From: Antarctobacter heliothermus
Lineage (GTDB): Bacteria; Pseudomonadota; Alphaproteobacteria; Rhodobacterales; Rhodobacteraceae
DNA length: 64,000 nucleotides
Direction of reading: 5' to 3'
Assembly: GCF_002237555.1 (NCBI RefSeq)
Contig: NZ_CP022540.1
Location: forward strand, 1,620,501-1,684,500
In this document: piece by piece, positions 25,933 to 35,156 of the stretch
Numbering within the stretch: position 1 is the first letter of the stretch
How the letters are laid out: each line of letters starts with the position of its first letter
The notes under the pieces: generated by a model
Seen by the model: only the letters and a program-made list of their open reading frames with translations
What the model was told of the DNA's origin: nothing
Database searches by the model: none
Position numbers and translations under genes: made by a program

Positions 25933-27114
25933 ATGGCCATAACTACAGCGGACCCACGTCCGACGTCCAAATATGACAGGCACCTGTCGCAGCGACTTGA
26001 CCAGATCGAAGAGGTGCTGGCGCAGTTTGCCACGCAGTACGGTGGCGGATTGGGCGGTCACAAACCCGGCGACGTAGCACATGTCGGCCAGTGCGACATG
26101 CCCAAGGTGCCGGAACGGGTGCTGGGCCCCGGTGTGTCGGACGAACGCGCCAGCCTGATCCGGTATGTCGACCGCAAATGGGTTAATGGCACCACCCTGC
26201 GCTATTTCCTGTTCGACGAAGGCCCCTTTGCCGGGGATGCCTATAACATGGACAAGGTGCGCGAGGGGTTTCAGATCTGGGCCGATGTCGGCATCGGGCT
26301 GAATTTCGAGGAAACCGAGGATATTGATGAGGCCGAGGTTCGGATCGGCTTTCAACCCGGCGGGTCGTGGTCCTATGTGGGGCGCGATGTGATCGATATT
26401 CCCGGACAGAATGAGCGCACGATGAACATCGGTTGGGATCTGCGCAACGATCCGCGCGGCGTCGATACGGCGGTGCATGAGATTGGCCATACGCTGGGCT
26501 TTCCGCATGAACATCAGAATCCGTTTTCCGGCATCGTCTGGGATGAGGACGCGGTTTATGCCTATTTCGCCGGTCCGCCGAACAACTGGAGCCGGGAGCA
26601 GACCTTTCACAACGTGCTGCGCAAGCTGACCTCTGCCGATGTGGAAGGGTCGGAATGGGACCCGGATTCCGTCATGCACTATGGATTTGGTCCGGGATTG
26701 ATCCTTGAGCCGGATGAATACCGCACCGGGTTGCGGCCCGAACTGGGCCTGAGCGACACTGACAAGGCCGAAGTGCAGAAGTTCTATCCCAAGGCGCAGG
26801 CGGAAAAGACCGCGCTGCTGGAGCCTTTCAAATCGGCGGTTTTGGACATGATGCCCGCCGATCAGGTGAACTTTCTGCTGCAACCGACGGCCACGCGGGA
26901 CTACACCATCCGGTCCTTTGGCCGGGCCGATATGCTAATGGTGCTGTTCCGCAAGGACGGCGAGGTGACGCGTTTCATGGCCGGATCAGACGACGCCGGC
27001 ACCGAAGACAACGCGGAAATCGCCATCCGCCTATTGCAAGGGGAGGAGTATATCCTGCGCGTGCGCATGATGTCCCATTTCGGCAGCGGGCGGGTGGCGG
27101 TGATGTACTGGTAA
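25933..27114 (+). CDS. Astacin-like (M12 metzincin) metalloprotease without signal peptide
   Basis: 393 residues; ATG behind AGGAG (25921). The zinc site HEIGHTLGFPHEH (near residue 181) is a full metzincin motif with the extra Glu-His of astacins, and SVMHYGF about 60 residues later is the Met-turn. The C-terminal 100 residues (LLQPTATRDYTIRSFG ... GRVAVMYW) look like a beta-rich pre-peptidase C-terminal domain. There is no Sec or Tat signal, so the enzyme is either cytoplasmic or leaves by a signal-less route; type I secretion is one possibility, but no RTX repeats are seen. It stands alone between rluE and the convergent hemF. Confidence 0.85.
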   Translation: MAITTADPRPTSKYDRHLSQRLDQIEEVLAQFATQYGGGLGGHKPGDVAHVGQCDMPKVPERVLGPGVSDERASLIRYVDRKWVNGTTLRYFLFDEGPFAGDAYNMDKVREGFQIWADVGIGLNFEETEDIDEAEVRIGFQPGGSWSYVGRDVIDIPGQNERTMNIGWDLRNDPRGVDTAVHEIGHTLGFPHEHQNPFSGIVWDEDAVYAYFAGPPNNWSREQTFHNVLRKLTSADVEGSEWDPDSVMHYGFGPGLILEPDEYRTGLRPELGLSDTDKAEVQKFYPKAQAEKTALLEPFKSAVLDMMPADQVNFLLQPTATRDYTIRSFGRADMLMVLFRKDGEVTRFMAGSDDAGTEDNAEIAIRLLQGEEYILRVRMMSHFGSGRVAVMYW

Positions 27115-27117
27115 GGG

Positions 27118-27999
27118 CTAGACCCACTTGGCCAGCGGCGGCAGGCTCATCAGCACGGCGTTTGCGTCGTGGCCTGTCGCCAGTCCGAACTTGGTGCCCC
27201 GGTCGTAGACAAGGTTGTATTCCGCATAAAGGCCGCGATGGACCAGTTGCGTGTCCTTGTCCGCCTCCGTGAACTCTTGCACGCGGCGTTTTTCCACCAA
27301 GGGCAGATAGGCGGGCAGAAAGGCGCGGCCGATGTCCTGGGTCAGGGCGAAATCCGCCTCCCAGTCGCCGGTGTTGCGGTCATCCATAAAGATGCCGCCG
27401 ACGCCGCGTGCGCGGTGGCGGTGGGGGATGTAGAAATACTCATCAGCCCATGCTTTTAGTTCCGGGTAGAGCGTGTGCCCATGCGGGTCCAGATGCGCCT
27501 TTTGGGTGGCGTGGAAATGCGCGGTGTCGTCGTCGTATTCGATGCAGGGGTTCAGGTCCGATCCGCCGCCGAACCACCACGCGCCGGGCGTCCAGAACAT
27601 GCGGGTGTTCATGTGGACGGCAGGGGCGTGCGGGTTCTGCATATGTGCCACAAGGCTGATGCCCGAGGCCCAGAAGCGCGGATCCGCCTCGATCCCCGGA
27701 ACGCCGCGCGCGGCCATCGCCTTTTGCGCGGCCTCGCCCAGCGTGCCGTAAACGGTGGAGACGTTGACGCCGACCTTTTCGAACACGCGGCCCCCGCGCA
27801 TGACGCTCATCAAACCGCCGCCCGCATCCGATCCGTCGTCCGAGGCGCGTTTGGTTTCGGTGACGTCGAAGCGGCCCGGTGTTTCGTCGGCAAAGGGGCC
27901 CGTGGCGTGGCTGTCCTCTATCGCCTCAAAGGCGGCGACGATGTCGTCGCGCAACTGACGGAACCAGTCGCTTGCGCGGGTCTTTTCGGCGTCCATCAT
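27118..27999 (-). CDS. hemF: Oxygen-dependent coproporphyrinogen III oxidase
   Basis: 293 residues; two ATGs in tandem (27999, 27996) behind GGAGGA. It oxidatively decarboxylates coproporphyrinogen III to protoporphyrinogen IX using O2, a cytosolic step of haem synthesis. Family stretches: NPHAPAVHMNTRMFW, GGGSDLNPCIEYDDD, PHRHRARGVGGIFMDD, and a C-terminal LVYDRGTKFGLATG. Full length. It is transcribed separately from hemC and hemE, which lie 11 kb away. Confidence 0.97.
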   Translation of the reverse strand: MMDAEKTRASDWFRQLRDDIVAAFEAIEDSHATGPFADETPGRFDVTETKRASDDGSDAGGGLMSVMRGGRVFEKVGVNVSTVYGTLGEAAQKAMAARGVPGIEADPRFWASGISLVAHMQNPHAPAVHMNTRMFWTPGAWWFGGGSDLNPCIEYDDDTAHFHATQKAHLDPHGHTLYPELKAWADEYFYIPHRHRARGVGGIFMDDRNTGDWEADFALTQDIGRAFLPAYLPLVEKRRVQEFTEADKDTQLVHRGLYAEYNLVYDRGTKFGLATGHDANAVLMSLPPLAKWV

Positions 28000-28038
28000 G
28001 CGGTGTCCTCCGGTTTCGCGATGTCATGTGAGGGGGCG

Positions 28039-28839
28039 TTAGTGGGCGGGGGCGGCCACCGGGTCCAGCAGGGTGCGCCCGCCATCGACGGTCATGATCT
28101 GTCCAGTGATAAAGCCTGCGCCCTCACAAGACAGGAACTGGACCGCATCGGCCAGTTCGCGAGGGGCGGCGATGCGGCCCAGCGGCGTGTGCTCTTCGAT
28201 GTCAGCGCGGTAGCTTTTGTGCTCGCGCAGCGTGTCCTTGAGGCTGGACGACATGACAGAGCCAAAGGCAACGGCGTTGACGCGGATGCGGCGTGGCGCA
28301 AGTGCGACGGCCATCGAGCGGGTCATCTGGTCCAGCGCGGCACAGGACACGGAATAGCCCAGCAGTTCCGGGTGGGTGCGGCGCGCGGCGATGGACGACA
28401 GGTTGACGATCGCGCCGACTTGCCCCTCTTCCTGTCCTTCGGCCTGCTTGATCATGCGGCGCGCCACCAGTTGTGTCATGCGATACGACGTCGTCAGGTT
28501 TTGTGTCAGCAGTTGTTCGACAGTGTCGTCCTCAAGATCCAGCGGGTCAGAGGTCAGCAATTGCCGCGATCCGTTGATCAGAATGTCGACCCGGTCAAAG
28601 GCGTCCAGCGTGGCGGAGAGCAGGTTGGCCATGGTCAGCCGCTCGCGCAGGTCACCAGCGAAATAGCGGAGTGTGCTGTCGTCCGAGGTGTCGCCGCATT
28701 CCTTTATCAGCTGCGGCTCGTCCATGTCGGCCAGCATCACGTTTGCACCCTTGTTGGCAAAGTGCCGGGCGATGGCCAGTCCGACGCCATTGGCGGCACC
28801 GGTGACAATCGCGGTCTTGCCTTGGATGGAAAAACTCAT
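28039..28839 (-). CDS. Short-chain dehydrogenase/reductase with altered catalytic residues
   Basis: 266 residues. Classical SDR fold with cofactor motif TGAANGVG (about 14-21) and DMDEP after the second strand. The usual NNAG is INGS here, Ser is kept in NLSS, and the active-site YxxxK reads YSVSC: the lysine codon is TGT (Cys). The downstream CAALDQMTRSMAVALAP is otherwise ordinary. With the catalytic Lys replaced, normal NAD(P)-dependent dehydrogenase activity is doubtful; the protein may bind cofactor or ligand without turnover, or use other chemistry. It is 40 bases upstream of hemF on the same strand, so possibly co-transcribed. Confidence 0.85.
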   Translation of the reverse strand: MSFSIQGKTAIVTGAANGVGLAIARHFANKGANVMLADMDEPQLIKECGDTSDDSTLRYFAGDLRERLTMANLLSATLDAFDRVDILINGSRQLLTSDPLDLEDDTVEQLLTQNLTTSYRMTQLVARRMIKQAEGQEEGQVGAIVNLSSIAARRTHPELLGYSVSCAALDQMTRSMAVALAPRRIRVNAVAFGSVMSSSLKDTLREHKSYRADIEEHTPLGRIAAPRELADAVQFLSCEGAGFITGQIMTVDGGRTLLDPVAAPAH

Positions 28840-28878
28840 GTGGGCCTCGTTGGGGTTGTCCGGCCACGTTAGCCGGGT

Positions 28879-29868
28879 TCAGCGCCGCTGTCGCGTCGGT
28901 CTGACGGCGTGAAGGATCTTGAAACGGGTGTCGCCGCCGATCTCAGTGGTTTCGCGGAACGCCTCTGCGAGGGCAGTCTCATAAGGCAGGTGGCGATTGG
29001 CCACAAGCCAGAGCCGTCCATGCGGGGCCAGCATCCGCGCGGCGGCGGTGACAAAGGCGCGACCGATTTGCGGGTCGGCCTTGCGGCCCTGATGAAAGGG
29101 CGGGTTCATGATGACGCCGTCCAGCGCGCTGGGTGGCGTCCATTCAGTGGCATCGGCCCAGTGAAATACGGCGCGCGGGTCGGTGACATTCACGCGGGCG
29201 CAGTCCAGCGCGGTCTTGTCCGCCTCGACCAGATGCAGTTCGGAGAGGCCTGGACGGGTCAGCGCCTGTTTTGACAGCCAGCCCCAGCCCGCGCCCAGAT
29301 CGGCAAAGCGGCCCTTGAGGGTGTCGGGCAACGCAGCGGCCAGCGCCTGTGAGGCGGGGTCCGGCCCGTCTGCGGAAAAGACGCCCGGTGCAGTCAGATC
29401 GCCCGAAGGCAGGTGCGCAGGGGCGTGACGCCAGTCGGATAGATCGGCACCGCCCTGAAACCACAGGCATTTGCCATGCGCCTTGGACACCTGCCCCAGA
29501 AGGGGCAGGCGGGCGCGCAGGGCCTTGGCGATGGATTCGATCCCGTCCGTCTTGGCCCCATCGACAATGACCAGCCCGTCCGGCGTCAGTGCGCAGGCCT
29601 CTGCGATGCGGAGTTCGGCCAGATTGCGGGCGCGTGGCAGGGTGACGATGGCGGTGGCGTAGGGGCCAACAGGATCGGTCCGGGTGGCAACGCCGCGACG
29701 CAACCACGCGGCATGATCGGGGAAAAACCCTTGGACCACCTCGACGCGCGACGGATCAAACGCATCAAGGACGGCATCCCCCGGCGCGCCGAACAGGGCA
29801 ATGGTCCCGCTGTCCGGCAGGACAAGGCCGCCGGTGGCAAGGGCGTAGGAGAGGCGATCTGCTGACAT
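28879..29868 (-). CDS. RsmC-like class I methyltransferase (rRNA guanine-N2)
   Basis: 329 residues, two-domain build of RsmC/RlmG proteins: an N-terminal degenerate methyltransferase-like half (1-160) and a C-terminal catalytic half with the S-adenosylmethionine motif DLGAGWG (about 189-195) and the NPPF base-flipping motif in MNPPFHQGR (about 255-263). E. coli RsmC methylates G1207 of 16S rRNA; the target here is inferred. It lies between clpS and the SDR gene, all on the same strand. Confidence 0.85.
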   Translation of the reverse strand: MSADRLSYALATGGLVLPDSGTIALFGAPGDAVLDAFDPSRVEVVQGFFPDHAAWLRRGVATRTDPVGPYATAIVTLPRARNLAELRIAEACALTPDGLVIVDGAKTDGIESIAKALRARLPLLGQVSKAHGKCLWFQGGADLSDWRHAPAHLPSGDLTAPGVFSADGPDPASQALAAALPDTLKGRFADLGAGWGWLSKQALTRPGLSELHLVEADKTALDCARVNVTDPRAVFHWADATEWTPPSALDGVIMNPPFHQGRKADPQIGRAFVTAAARMLAPHGRLWLVANRHLPYETALAEAFRETTEIGGDTRFKILHAVRPTRQRR

Positions 29869-29889
29869 GGGGCGGAACGGCGCGGGCGC

Positions 29890-30216
29890 CTATTCCTTCT
29901 CCATCGTGCATTGCAGGGGGTGCTGGTGACGGCGGGCGAAATCCATCACCTGTCCCACCTTGGTCTCTGCAATTTCATGGCTGAAGACACCCACCACGGC
30001 GACGCCCTTCTTGTGCACGGTCAACATGACCTCAAACGCTTGCGCGTGGGTCATGCCGAAAAAGCGTTCCAGCACATGAACGACAAATTCCATCGGCGTG
30101 TAATCGTCATTCAGCAGCAGCACCTTGTACAGCGGCGGGCGTTTGGTCTTGGGCTTGGTCTGGACAGCCACGCCGACATCGCCCTCGCCGTCATCGGGCG
30201 GGGTGTCCGTCATCAT
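29890..30216 (-). CDS. clpS: ATP-dependent Clp protease adaptor ClpS
   Basis: 108 residues from ATG 30216; alternative ATGs are at 30213, 30231 and 30246, and the best start is unclear because no strong ribosome-binding site is visible. The core [40 protein letters not shown] and [10 protein letters not shown] are diagnostic. ClpS delivers N-degron substrates to ClpAP; the LLNDDYT loop contacts the N-terminal residue. clpA is not in this window. It is divergent from the HAD gene. Confidence 0.95.
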   Translation of the reverse strand: MMTDTPPDDGEGDVGVAVQTKPKTKRPPLYKVLLLNDDYTPMEFVVHVLERFFGMTHAQAFEVMLTVHKKGVAVVGVFSHEIAETKVGQVMDFARRHQHPLQCTMEKE

Positions 30217-30338
30217 GAACGTCCGTTTCATGTGGGCGTCTGTCATCGAACCGTTCGCGCATTGGGTTTCCAGGTACGGTCCCTTTATATAGGCTAAGGC
30301 GTGTTGCCGAAAAGGGGGCCGTTGGGGCTGAATACAGG

Positions 30339-31037
30339 ATGGCGGGAAAACTGCAAACAATCGGATTCGATGCCGACGACACCCTGTGGCACAACGAACG
30401 CTTTTTCGTGCTGACTCAGGACCGTTTCGCGGATCTGCTGCGAGACTACGCAGAACGCGATCATCTGGCCGACCGGCTGATCGAATCGGAGCGGCGCAAC
30501 ATCGGCCACTATGGATTCGGCGTAAAAGGCTTTGTCCTGTCGATGATCGAGACCGCCATCGAGGTGACAGAGGAGCGCGTGCCAGCCTCTGTCATCTCTG
30601 AGTTGATGGAGGCAGGGCGCGAGATGCTGGCCCATCCGATCGAATTGCTGCCCCATGCCCGTGAGACGGTCGAGACGGTGGCGGGCACGCATCGTGTGGT
30701 TCTGATCACCAAGGGCGACCTGCTGCATCAGGAACGCAAACTGGCGCAATCGGGGCTGGGCGAGCTGTTTGACGCGGTCGAGATCGTGTCGGACAAGCAG
30801 CCGGACACCTATGCGCGCATCTTTGCTGCCTCGCCCGGCGGCGCGAGTGCGGCGATGATGGTCGGCAATTCGATGAAATCCGATGTGGTTCCGGCCATCG
30901 CGGCGGGTGCATGGGGCGTACATGTGCCGCATGATCTGGCCTGGGCGCTGGAGCACGCCGACGCCCCTGAAACGCCGCGCTTTCGCACAGTTGTGGATCT
31001 GGGTGACCTGCCTGACCTTGTGGCTGAAATCGGCTGA
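30339..31037 (+). CDS. HAD-family hydrolase
   Basis: 232 residues. Motif I FDADDTLW (Asp nucleophile at residue 10), a helical cap (about 20-100), motif II in LITKGD, motif III Lys in SDKQP, and motif [13 protein letters not shown]. These are complete haloacid-dehalogenase phosphatase residues, so an active Mg-dependent phosphatase is expected; the substrate is unknown. ATG 30339 follows ACAGG. It is divergent from clpS. Confidence 0.88.
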   Translation: MAGKLQTIGFDADDTLWHNERFFVLTQDRFADLLRDYAERDHLADRLIESERRNIGHYGFGVKGFVLSMIETAIEVTEERVPASVISELMEAGREMLAHPIELLPHARETVETVAGTHRVVLITKGDLLHQERKLAQSGLGELFDAVEIVSDKQPDTYARIFAASPGGASAAMMVGNSMKSDVVPAIAAGAWGVHVPHDLAWALEHADAPETPRFRTVVDLGDLPDLVAEIG

Positions 31038-31180
31038 TCCCGCGGCGCGCCCGAGTCGCCACATTCCTGCCTTAATTCGCCACAATCCCGCCGCATTGGA
31101 CGGTCTAGGGGGCGGATCAAGCGGGATCGCAACATGTAGACACATGCCTGCGATAAAACCATTCAAAATCAGTATATTGC

Positions 31181-31198
31181 CGACTTCTCTTGAAGTCG
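31181..31198. promoter_or_regulatory. Inverted repeat upstream of the carboxypeptidase gene
   Basis: CGACTTC TCTT GAAGTCG, a perfect 7-bp inverted repeat in an AT-rich stretch 109 bases before the start, followed at once by a second imperfect one (TTCTCATG/CATGAA). It may be an operator or a leader hairpin. Confidence 0.35.
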
Positions 31199-31306
31199 TT
31201 CTCATGTTAGCATGAACTTAACCACGGTGCTGGCAGAGTCGCATCGGGACAAAGAAAAGAACCCCAACCGAAAAATCGGGGGGACGAGGCAGAAAGGCAG
31301 TGAATC

Positions 31307-32821
31307 GTGACGGGACGTCGCAGGACTCCGGGCCAGTTTGGCCCGCTCATCTTCATGTTTGTTTGGCTGTTGGTACTCGTGCCCCTCAGCGTGGCCGCCG
31401 CACCCTATGCGGCCATGGTGATGGACGCGCGCAACGGTAAGGTTCTGCATGCACAGAACGCCGACACCCGGCTGCATCCGGCCTCGCTGACCAAAATGAT
31501 GACGCTCTATGTCGTCTTCGAAGCGGTGCAGAACGGTGAAATCACCATGGACACGTTGGTCACCGTCTCGCGCAAGGCCGCCGCCGAAGAGCCGTCGAAA
31601 CTGGGTCTGCGGGCGGGGCAGAAGATCAAGTTGCGTTATCTTGTTCGGGCGGCGGCGGTGAAATCCGCCAATGACGCCGCAACCGCCATGGCCGAAGCCA
31701 TCGAAGGGTCCGAAGCAGCCTTTGCCCGCCGGATGAACCGCACGGCACAGGCCATGGGCATGACTCGCACCACCTTCAAGAACGCGCATGGACTGACCGA
31801 AAGCGGGCATTTGTCCACGGCGCGCGACATGACGATCCTTGGTCGGCATGTGATCTATGACTATCCGCAGTATTATAATTTGTTCTCACGCAAGACGGCG
31901 GATGCGGGGGTGCGGCAGGTGTCGCACACCAATACGCGGCTGCTGAATTCCTACAAAGGCGCGGACGGGATCAAGACCGGTTATACCCGCGCCGCGGGGT
32001 TCAACCTTGTGGCTTCGGCGGAGCGCGGCAAGGAACGCGTTATCGCCACGGTCTTTGGCGGTCGGTCGACGGCCTCGCGCAATGCGCGGGTCGAAGAACT
32101 CTTGGACCTCGGGTTCAAGAAGTCTCCGGCTTGGGCCAACCTACGCGCGCCCAAGGCTCCGCCCTATCTGGGCAAGGGGGCAGGCGCGGTCGTCGTGGCC
32201 AAGACGTCGGACCCGATGCCCGGAACGCGGGCTAAGTCGATCCGTGTCGCGTCGGCGGCGGTGACGCGCAGTCTGCGACCGCAGGCCCGCCCGGGCAGCG
32301 TGGTCACGCCCGGCATGGTGGCCCCGATTGTGGCATCGGTGGGCAAGGAGATCGAACGGGAGCTACAAGAGATCGCCATGGTCTCGGACACGGCGCCAAG
32401 CCCGATCCCAAGCCCTGCGCCAGATCCATCGCCAGAGGCTGTGGTGGTCAGTGCTGTCGCGCCAACGGCCTCGGTCAAGCCGGTCCAGCGGCCTACAGGC
32501 GTGGCCGCGGCGACCCTGACGTTCAAGGATACCCCGACACCGGCGCGCAAGGCAGAGGTGGTGACCCGCCTGTCGACCTCGGGCGGGCGGCATTGGGGCA
32601 TCAACGTGGGCCGCTATCCCAGCGAATTTGCTGCGCAAAAGATCCTGTTGCAGACCGCGCTTGCCGAAACGGCGTCGCTGGATGGTGCGTCGCGCAAGGT
32701 GGTGCGGGGCAAGACGGGTTTTGACGCCAACTTTATGGGCATGACCCGGGACAGCGCCGAACTGGCCTGTCGTCGGCTTCAGGCGCGTCAGATCACCTGT
32801 TTCATGGTAGGGCCGGGCTAA
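31307..32821 (+). CDS. D-alanyl-D-alanine carboxypeptidase (PBP5/6 type) with C-terminal SPOR-like domain
   Basis: 504 residues; GTG start. Signal sequence to about residue 31. The penicillin-binding active site is complete: Ser60-Leu-Thr-Lys63, Ser120-Ala-Asn122 and Lys223-Thr-Gly225. It trims the terminal D-Ala of peptidoglycan stem peptides in the periplasm. After a Pro/Ala/Val-rich linker (about 290-420) comes an 80-residue SPOR-like domain (WGINVGRYPSEFAAQKILL ... CRRLQARQITCFMVGPG), which would target the enzyme to denuded septal glycan. A strong terminator follows. Confidence 0.92.
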   Translation: MTGRRRTPGQFGPLIFMFVWLLVLVPLSVAAAPYAAMVMDARNGKVLHAQNADTRLHPASLTKMMTLYVVFEAVQNGEITMDTLVTVSRKAAAEEPSKLGLRAGQKIKLRYLVRAAAVKSANDAATAMAEAIEGSEAAFARRMNRTAQAMGMTRTTFKNAHGLTESGHLSTARDMTILGRHVIYDYPQYYNLFSRKTADAGVRQVSHTNTRLLNSYKGADGIKTGYTRAAGFNLVASAERGKERVIATVFGGRSTASRNARVEELLDLGFKKSPAWANLRAPKAPPYLGKGAGAVVVAKTSDPMPGTRAKSIRVASAAVTRSLRPQARPGSVVTPGMVAPIVASVGKEIERELQEIAMVSDTAPSPIPSPAPDPSPEAVVVSAVAPTASVKPVQRPTGVAAATLTFKDTPTPARKAEVVTRLSTSGGRHWGINVGRYPSEFAAQKILLQTALAETASLDGASRKVVRGKTGFDANFMGMTRDSAELACRRLQARQITCFMVGPG

Positions 32822-32852
32822 GTCTCTGTCTGATGCATGGTTTCAAACAACA

Positions 32853-32889
32853 CGGGCCCGCCTTCTTCCAAAGGCGGGCCCGGTTTTTT
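32853..32889 (+). terminator. Rho-independent terminator of the carboxypeptidase gene
   Basis: 12-bp perfect stem CGGGCCCGCCTT/AAGGCGGGCCCG, loop CTTCCA, followed by GTTTTTT; 32 bases after the stop. It may also serve the convergent gene. Confidence 0.9.
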
Positions 32890-32902
32890 GTGGGGCTCGG
32901 TG

Positions 32903-34645
32903 TCAGCGAATGGCCAGCAGAATGCGTTCCAGCACGCTCATGACACGATCCACCCGGGTCTGATCCGTCAGCAGATCAAACACCAGCAAACGGATCTCAT
33001 CGCTGGTGCGCAGATGTTTGGCCTGCGCGTTCGAGATCACCCCGATGAGGTCGTTCGACGGGCAGACGCCCTCGCGGTATTCCCAGACGGTGCCGTTGCG
33101 GGCCTCACGCGCCTGCAGGCCGCAGCGCCGTTCGGGCGGGACGTCCTGCCAGAACAGGGTCATGATATCGACCAGCGCGGAGCTGTCGTTGGAGAAATAG
33201 TTGTGCGCCAGCATGTCGTCGCCCAGCGACGACATGTCGATGCTGTCGAGGGCAGGGTGCGTCAGCAGGATGTCGCCGCCCAGACCCGCACGCGGGGCAG
33301 AGCCGTGCAGCTTGCCCGACGACACCAGCGCCCAATCGGTCGAAGAAGCATAAAGCGTCATGCGCTGCGCCAAGGGGGCAAAGGTGCCCGCCATCTCGCT
33401 GAACAGATCGGCGTCGACGTCGGGCGCTGCAAACATCACCTGATCCAGGATCGGCGCGTCGCCGGGGCGCGCATCGCGCTTCAGCGCCATGATCTCCAGC
33501 GCATCGGTCAGAGCGCGGTTGCCCATGGAATGCGCCACCACGTTGATCGACCGCGCTCCGGACCGCAGCACCAGATCCTCCATGAAGCGGGCCAGACGGC
33601 GCCCGGACAGACGCACCACCGCCGCATCGGCGTTGTAGCCGATGGTTGTATCGCGCGAAGGCCATGAAAACAGCACCGGCACCGTGTCATTGCCCATGTC
33701 ATGCACCATCTGCGCCGTGCGCTGGGCGGCATATTCAAAGCTGGTGTTGTAGCCGTGAATGAACAGCAAGAGATCACGCTGATCCTCTTCGGCAAATTCG
33801 TCCTGCAACTTGCCAAAGAAGCTGTCGGGGTCCACCGGCTCGACCGATTTCAGCAAAACGTGCTTGGACGGAGTGGCACGAAATTCCAGCCGCCAGATCG
33901 ACGGCTTTTCAACCCGGCCGGCAACATGGCTGTCGGGAATGGTCACCGTGGCAATGCCCAATTCCAGGCGGTCGCCCCGTTCGCCGCCATAAAAGCGGGC
34001 GGGATGGGTTGCCCCTGTGCGGGCGCGATCGGTGGCATAAAAGACGTCAACCGCGTGAAACCCGCCATCGTCGGTGCCAAAAGCGGTTTCCAGCGATGGG
34101 CTGCCGAGCGCCTTTAGCATGGCGCGCGCGTTTTCAGCGGCCTCTGCATCGCCCAGAAGGTCGGCCAGCCGCACCAGTTCCTTGTAAAGGTCGATTAGCG
34201 CGTCGTCGCTGCGGCCAGTTTCCTGTTCGGCCGTAATCGCGGCCTCGATCATGGTGCGGGCCGAGGCCAGCGCGCTTTGCGCCTCATAGATCTGGGCGGC
34301 CTTGAGATAGGCGGGCACCGGGTCCTCACCCAATTCGGTCCGGGCAAAGGCGCGGGTTCGCGCCAGATCGGCCCACGCGTCGCTGGCCTGAACATAGCCC
34401 AGCCCGTCCAGCAGGTCGGCGCGCAATTGCATGAGATCGACAAGAATGCGCATTTGTGGTGGCGTGCCCAACACCAGCGGGTCGCGCATGGCGATGTCGA
34501 CCTGTTGCAGCGCCTGAAACGGATCACTGCCGGCCAGTGTGTCAAGTGCGACAACCCGGCTGATGTCCTGTGCCCGACCGGGCACCGGTATTACCGCCAC
34601 GCAGGCGCAGATCGTGAAAAGGATGGATCGAGCCAGCAATGTCAT
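32903..34645 (-). CDS. Secreted alpha/beta-hydrolase of the DUF900 family
   Basis: 580 residues. Signal peptide about 1-25 (ending GRA-QDI). The N-terminal part (26-190) is helical, TPR-like, with repeated Ala/Leu/Asp helices. The C-terminal part holds the DUF900 hydrolase: VFYATDRARTG, LLLFIHGYNTSFEYAAQRTA (oxyanion region), and the nucleophile elbow AHSMGNRAL with the catalytic Ser. A conserved APDVDADLF supplies the acid. Periplasmic or exported esterase/lipase-like enzyme; substrate unknown. It is transcribed alone, convergent with the carboxypeptidase gene. Confidence 0.85.
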   Translation of the reverse strand: MTLLARSILFTICACVAVIPVPGRAQDISRVVALDTLAGSDPFQALQQVDIAMRDPLVLGTPPQMRILVDLMQLRADLLDGLGYVQASDAWADLARTRAFARTELGEDPVPAYLKAAQIYEAQSALASARTMIEAAITAEQETGRSDDALIDLYKELVRLADLLGDAEAAENARAMLKALGSPSLETAFGTDDGGFHAVDVFYATDRARTGATHPARFYGGERGDRLELGIATVTIPDSHVAGRVEKPSIWRLEFRATPSKHVLLKSVEPVDPDSFFGKLQDEFAEEDQRDLLLFIHGYNTSFEYAAQRTAQMVHDMGNDTVPVLFSWPSRDTTIGYNADAAVVRLSGRRLARFMEDLVLRSGARSINVVAHSMGNRALTDALEIMALKRDARPGDAPILDQVMFAAPDVDADLFSEMAGTFAPLAQRMTLYASSTDWALVSSGKLHGSAPRAGLGGDILLTHPALDSIDMSSLGDDMLAHNYFSNDSSALVDIMTLFWQDVPPERRCGLQAREARNGTVWEYREGVCPSNDLIGVISNAQAKHLRTSDEIRLLVFDLLTDQTRVDRVMSVLERILLAIR

Positions 34646-34776
34646 TGTTCCCTCGCAATATGGGGGTTCGTCTTGGTGTCGAGTATGCGGCGTCGTGGGA
34701 GCTTAACAAAGTGGGGAATTCCGGGGCTTGTCGCGACGCCCGTCTCCTATGCCCCACAAAAGCGGTCCCGCAAACG

Positions 34777-34806
34777 AAAAACCCCCGCGGGCGGGCCGCA
34801 GGGGTT
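34777..34806 (-). terminator. Rho-independent terminator of rpsU
   Basis: On the minus strand: stem AACCCCTGCGG with CCGCGGGGGTT (one G-T pair), loop CCCGC, followed by a run of T; it begins 28 bases after the rpsU stop. Confidence 0.85.
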
Positions 34807-34834
34807 CGTATCTGACTAAAAGCGTTCGGTACGC

Positions 34835-35041
34835 TTACAGCATGCCTTCGCGCTGGGCCTTTTTACGAGCCAGCTTGCGGGCGCGGCGGATTGCCTCGGC
34901 CTTTTCACGGGCTTTCTTTTCGGACGGCTTCTCGAAATGTTGCTTAAGCTTCATTTCGCGGAACACGCCTTCGCGCTGCAGCTTTTTCTTCAGAGCGCGG
35001 AGCGCCTGATCGACATTGTTGTCACGAACACTGACCTGCAT
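34835..35041 (-). CDS. rpsU: 30S ribosomal protein S21
   Basis: 68 residues, highly basic, starting [20 protein letters not shown] and ending in repeated Arg/Lys/Ala, as in all bS21 proteins. It binds the anti-Shine-Dalgarno region of the small subunit. ATG behind AAAGGTGG. Single gene with its own terminator, divergent from coq9. Confidence 0.97.
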   Translation of the reverse strand: MQVSVRDNNVDQALRALKKKLQREGVFREMKLKQHFEKPSEKKAREKAEAIRRARKLARKKAQREGML

Positions 35042-35156
35042 GTGGTTTTCACCACCTTTCTAGATTTGAGTTGCAAGGGAATTTGCAGGAGGTGGCCATA
35101 TAGCAAGCACCGTTCTATTTGTCTAGGGTGTAGACGGAACATGAAGGATGCCCCCG

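Noticed and set aside
27475..28872. A 465-codon plus-strand frame
   Set aside because: Antisense to hemF and the short-chain dehydrogenase; Arg/Gly/His-rich composition without motifs.
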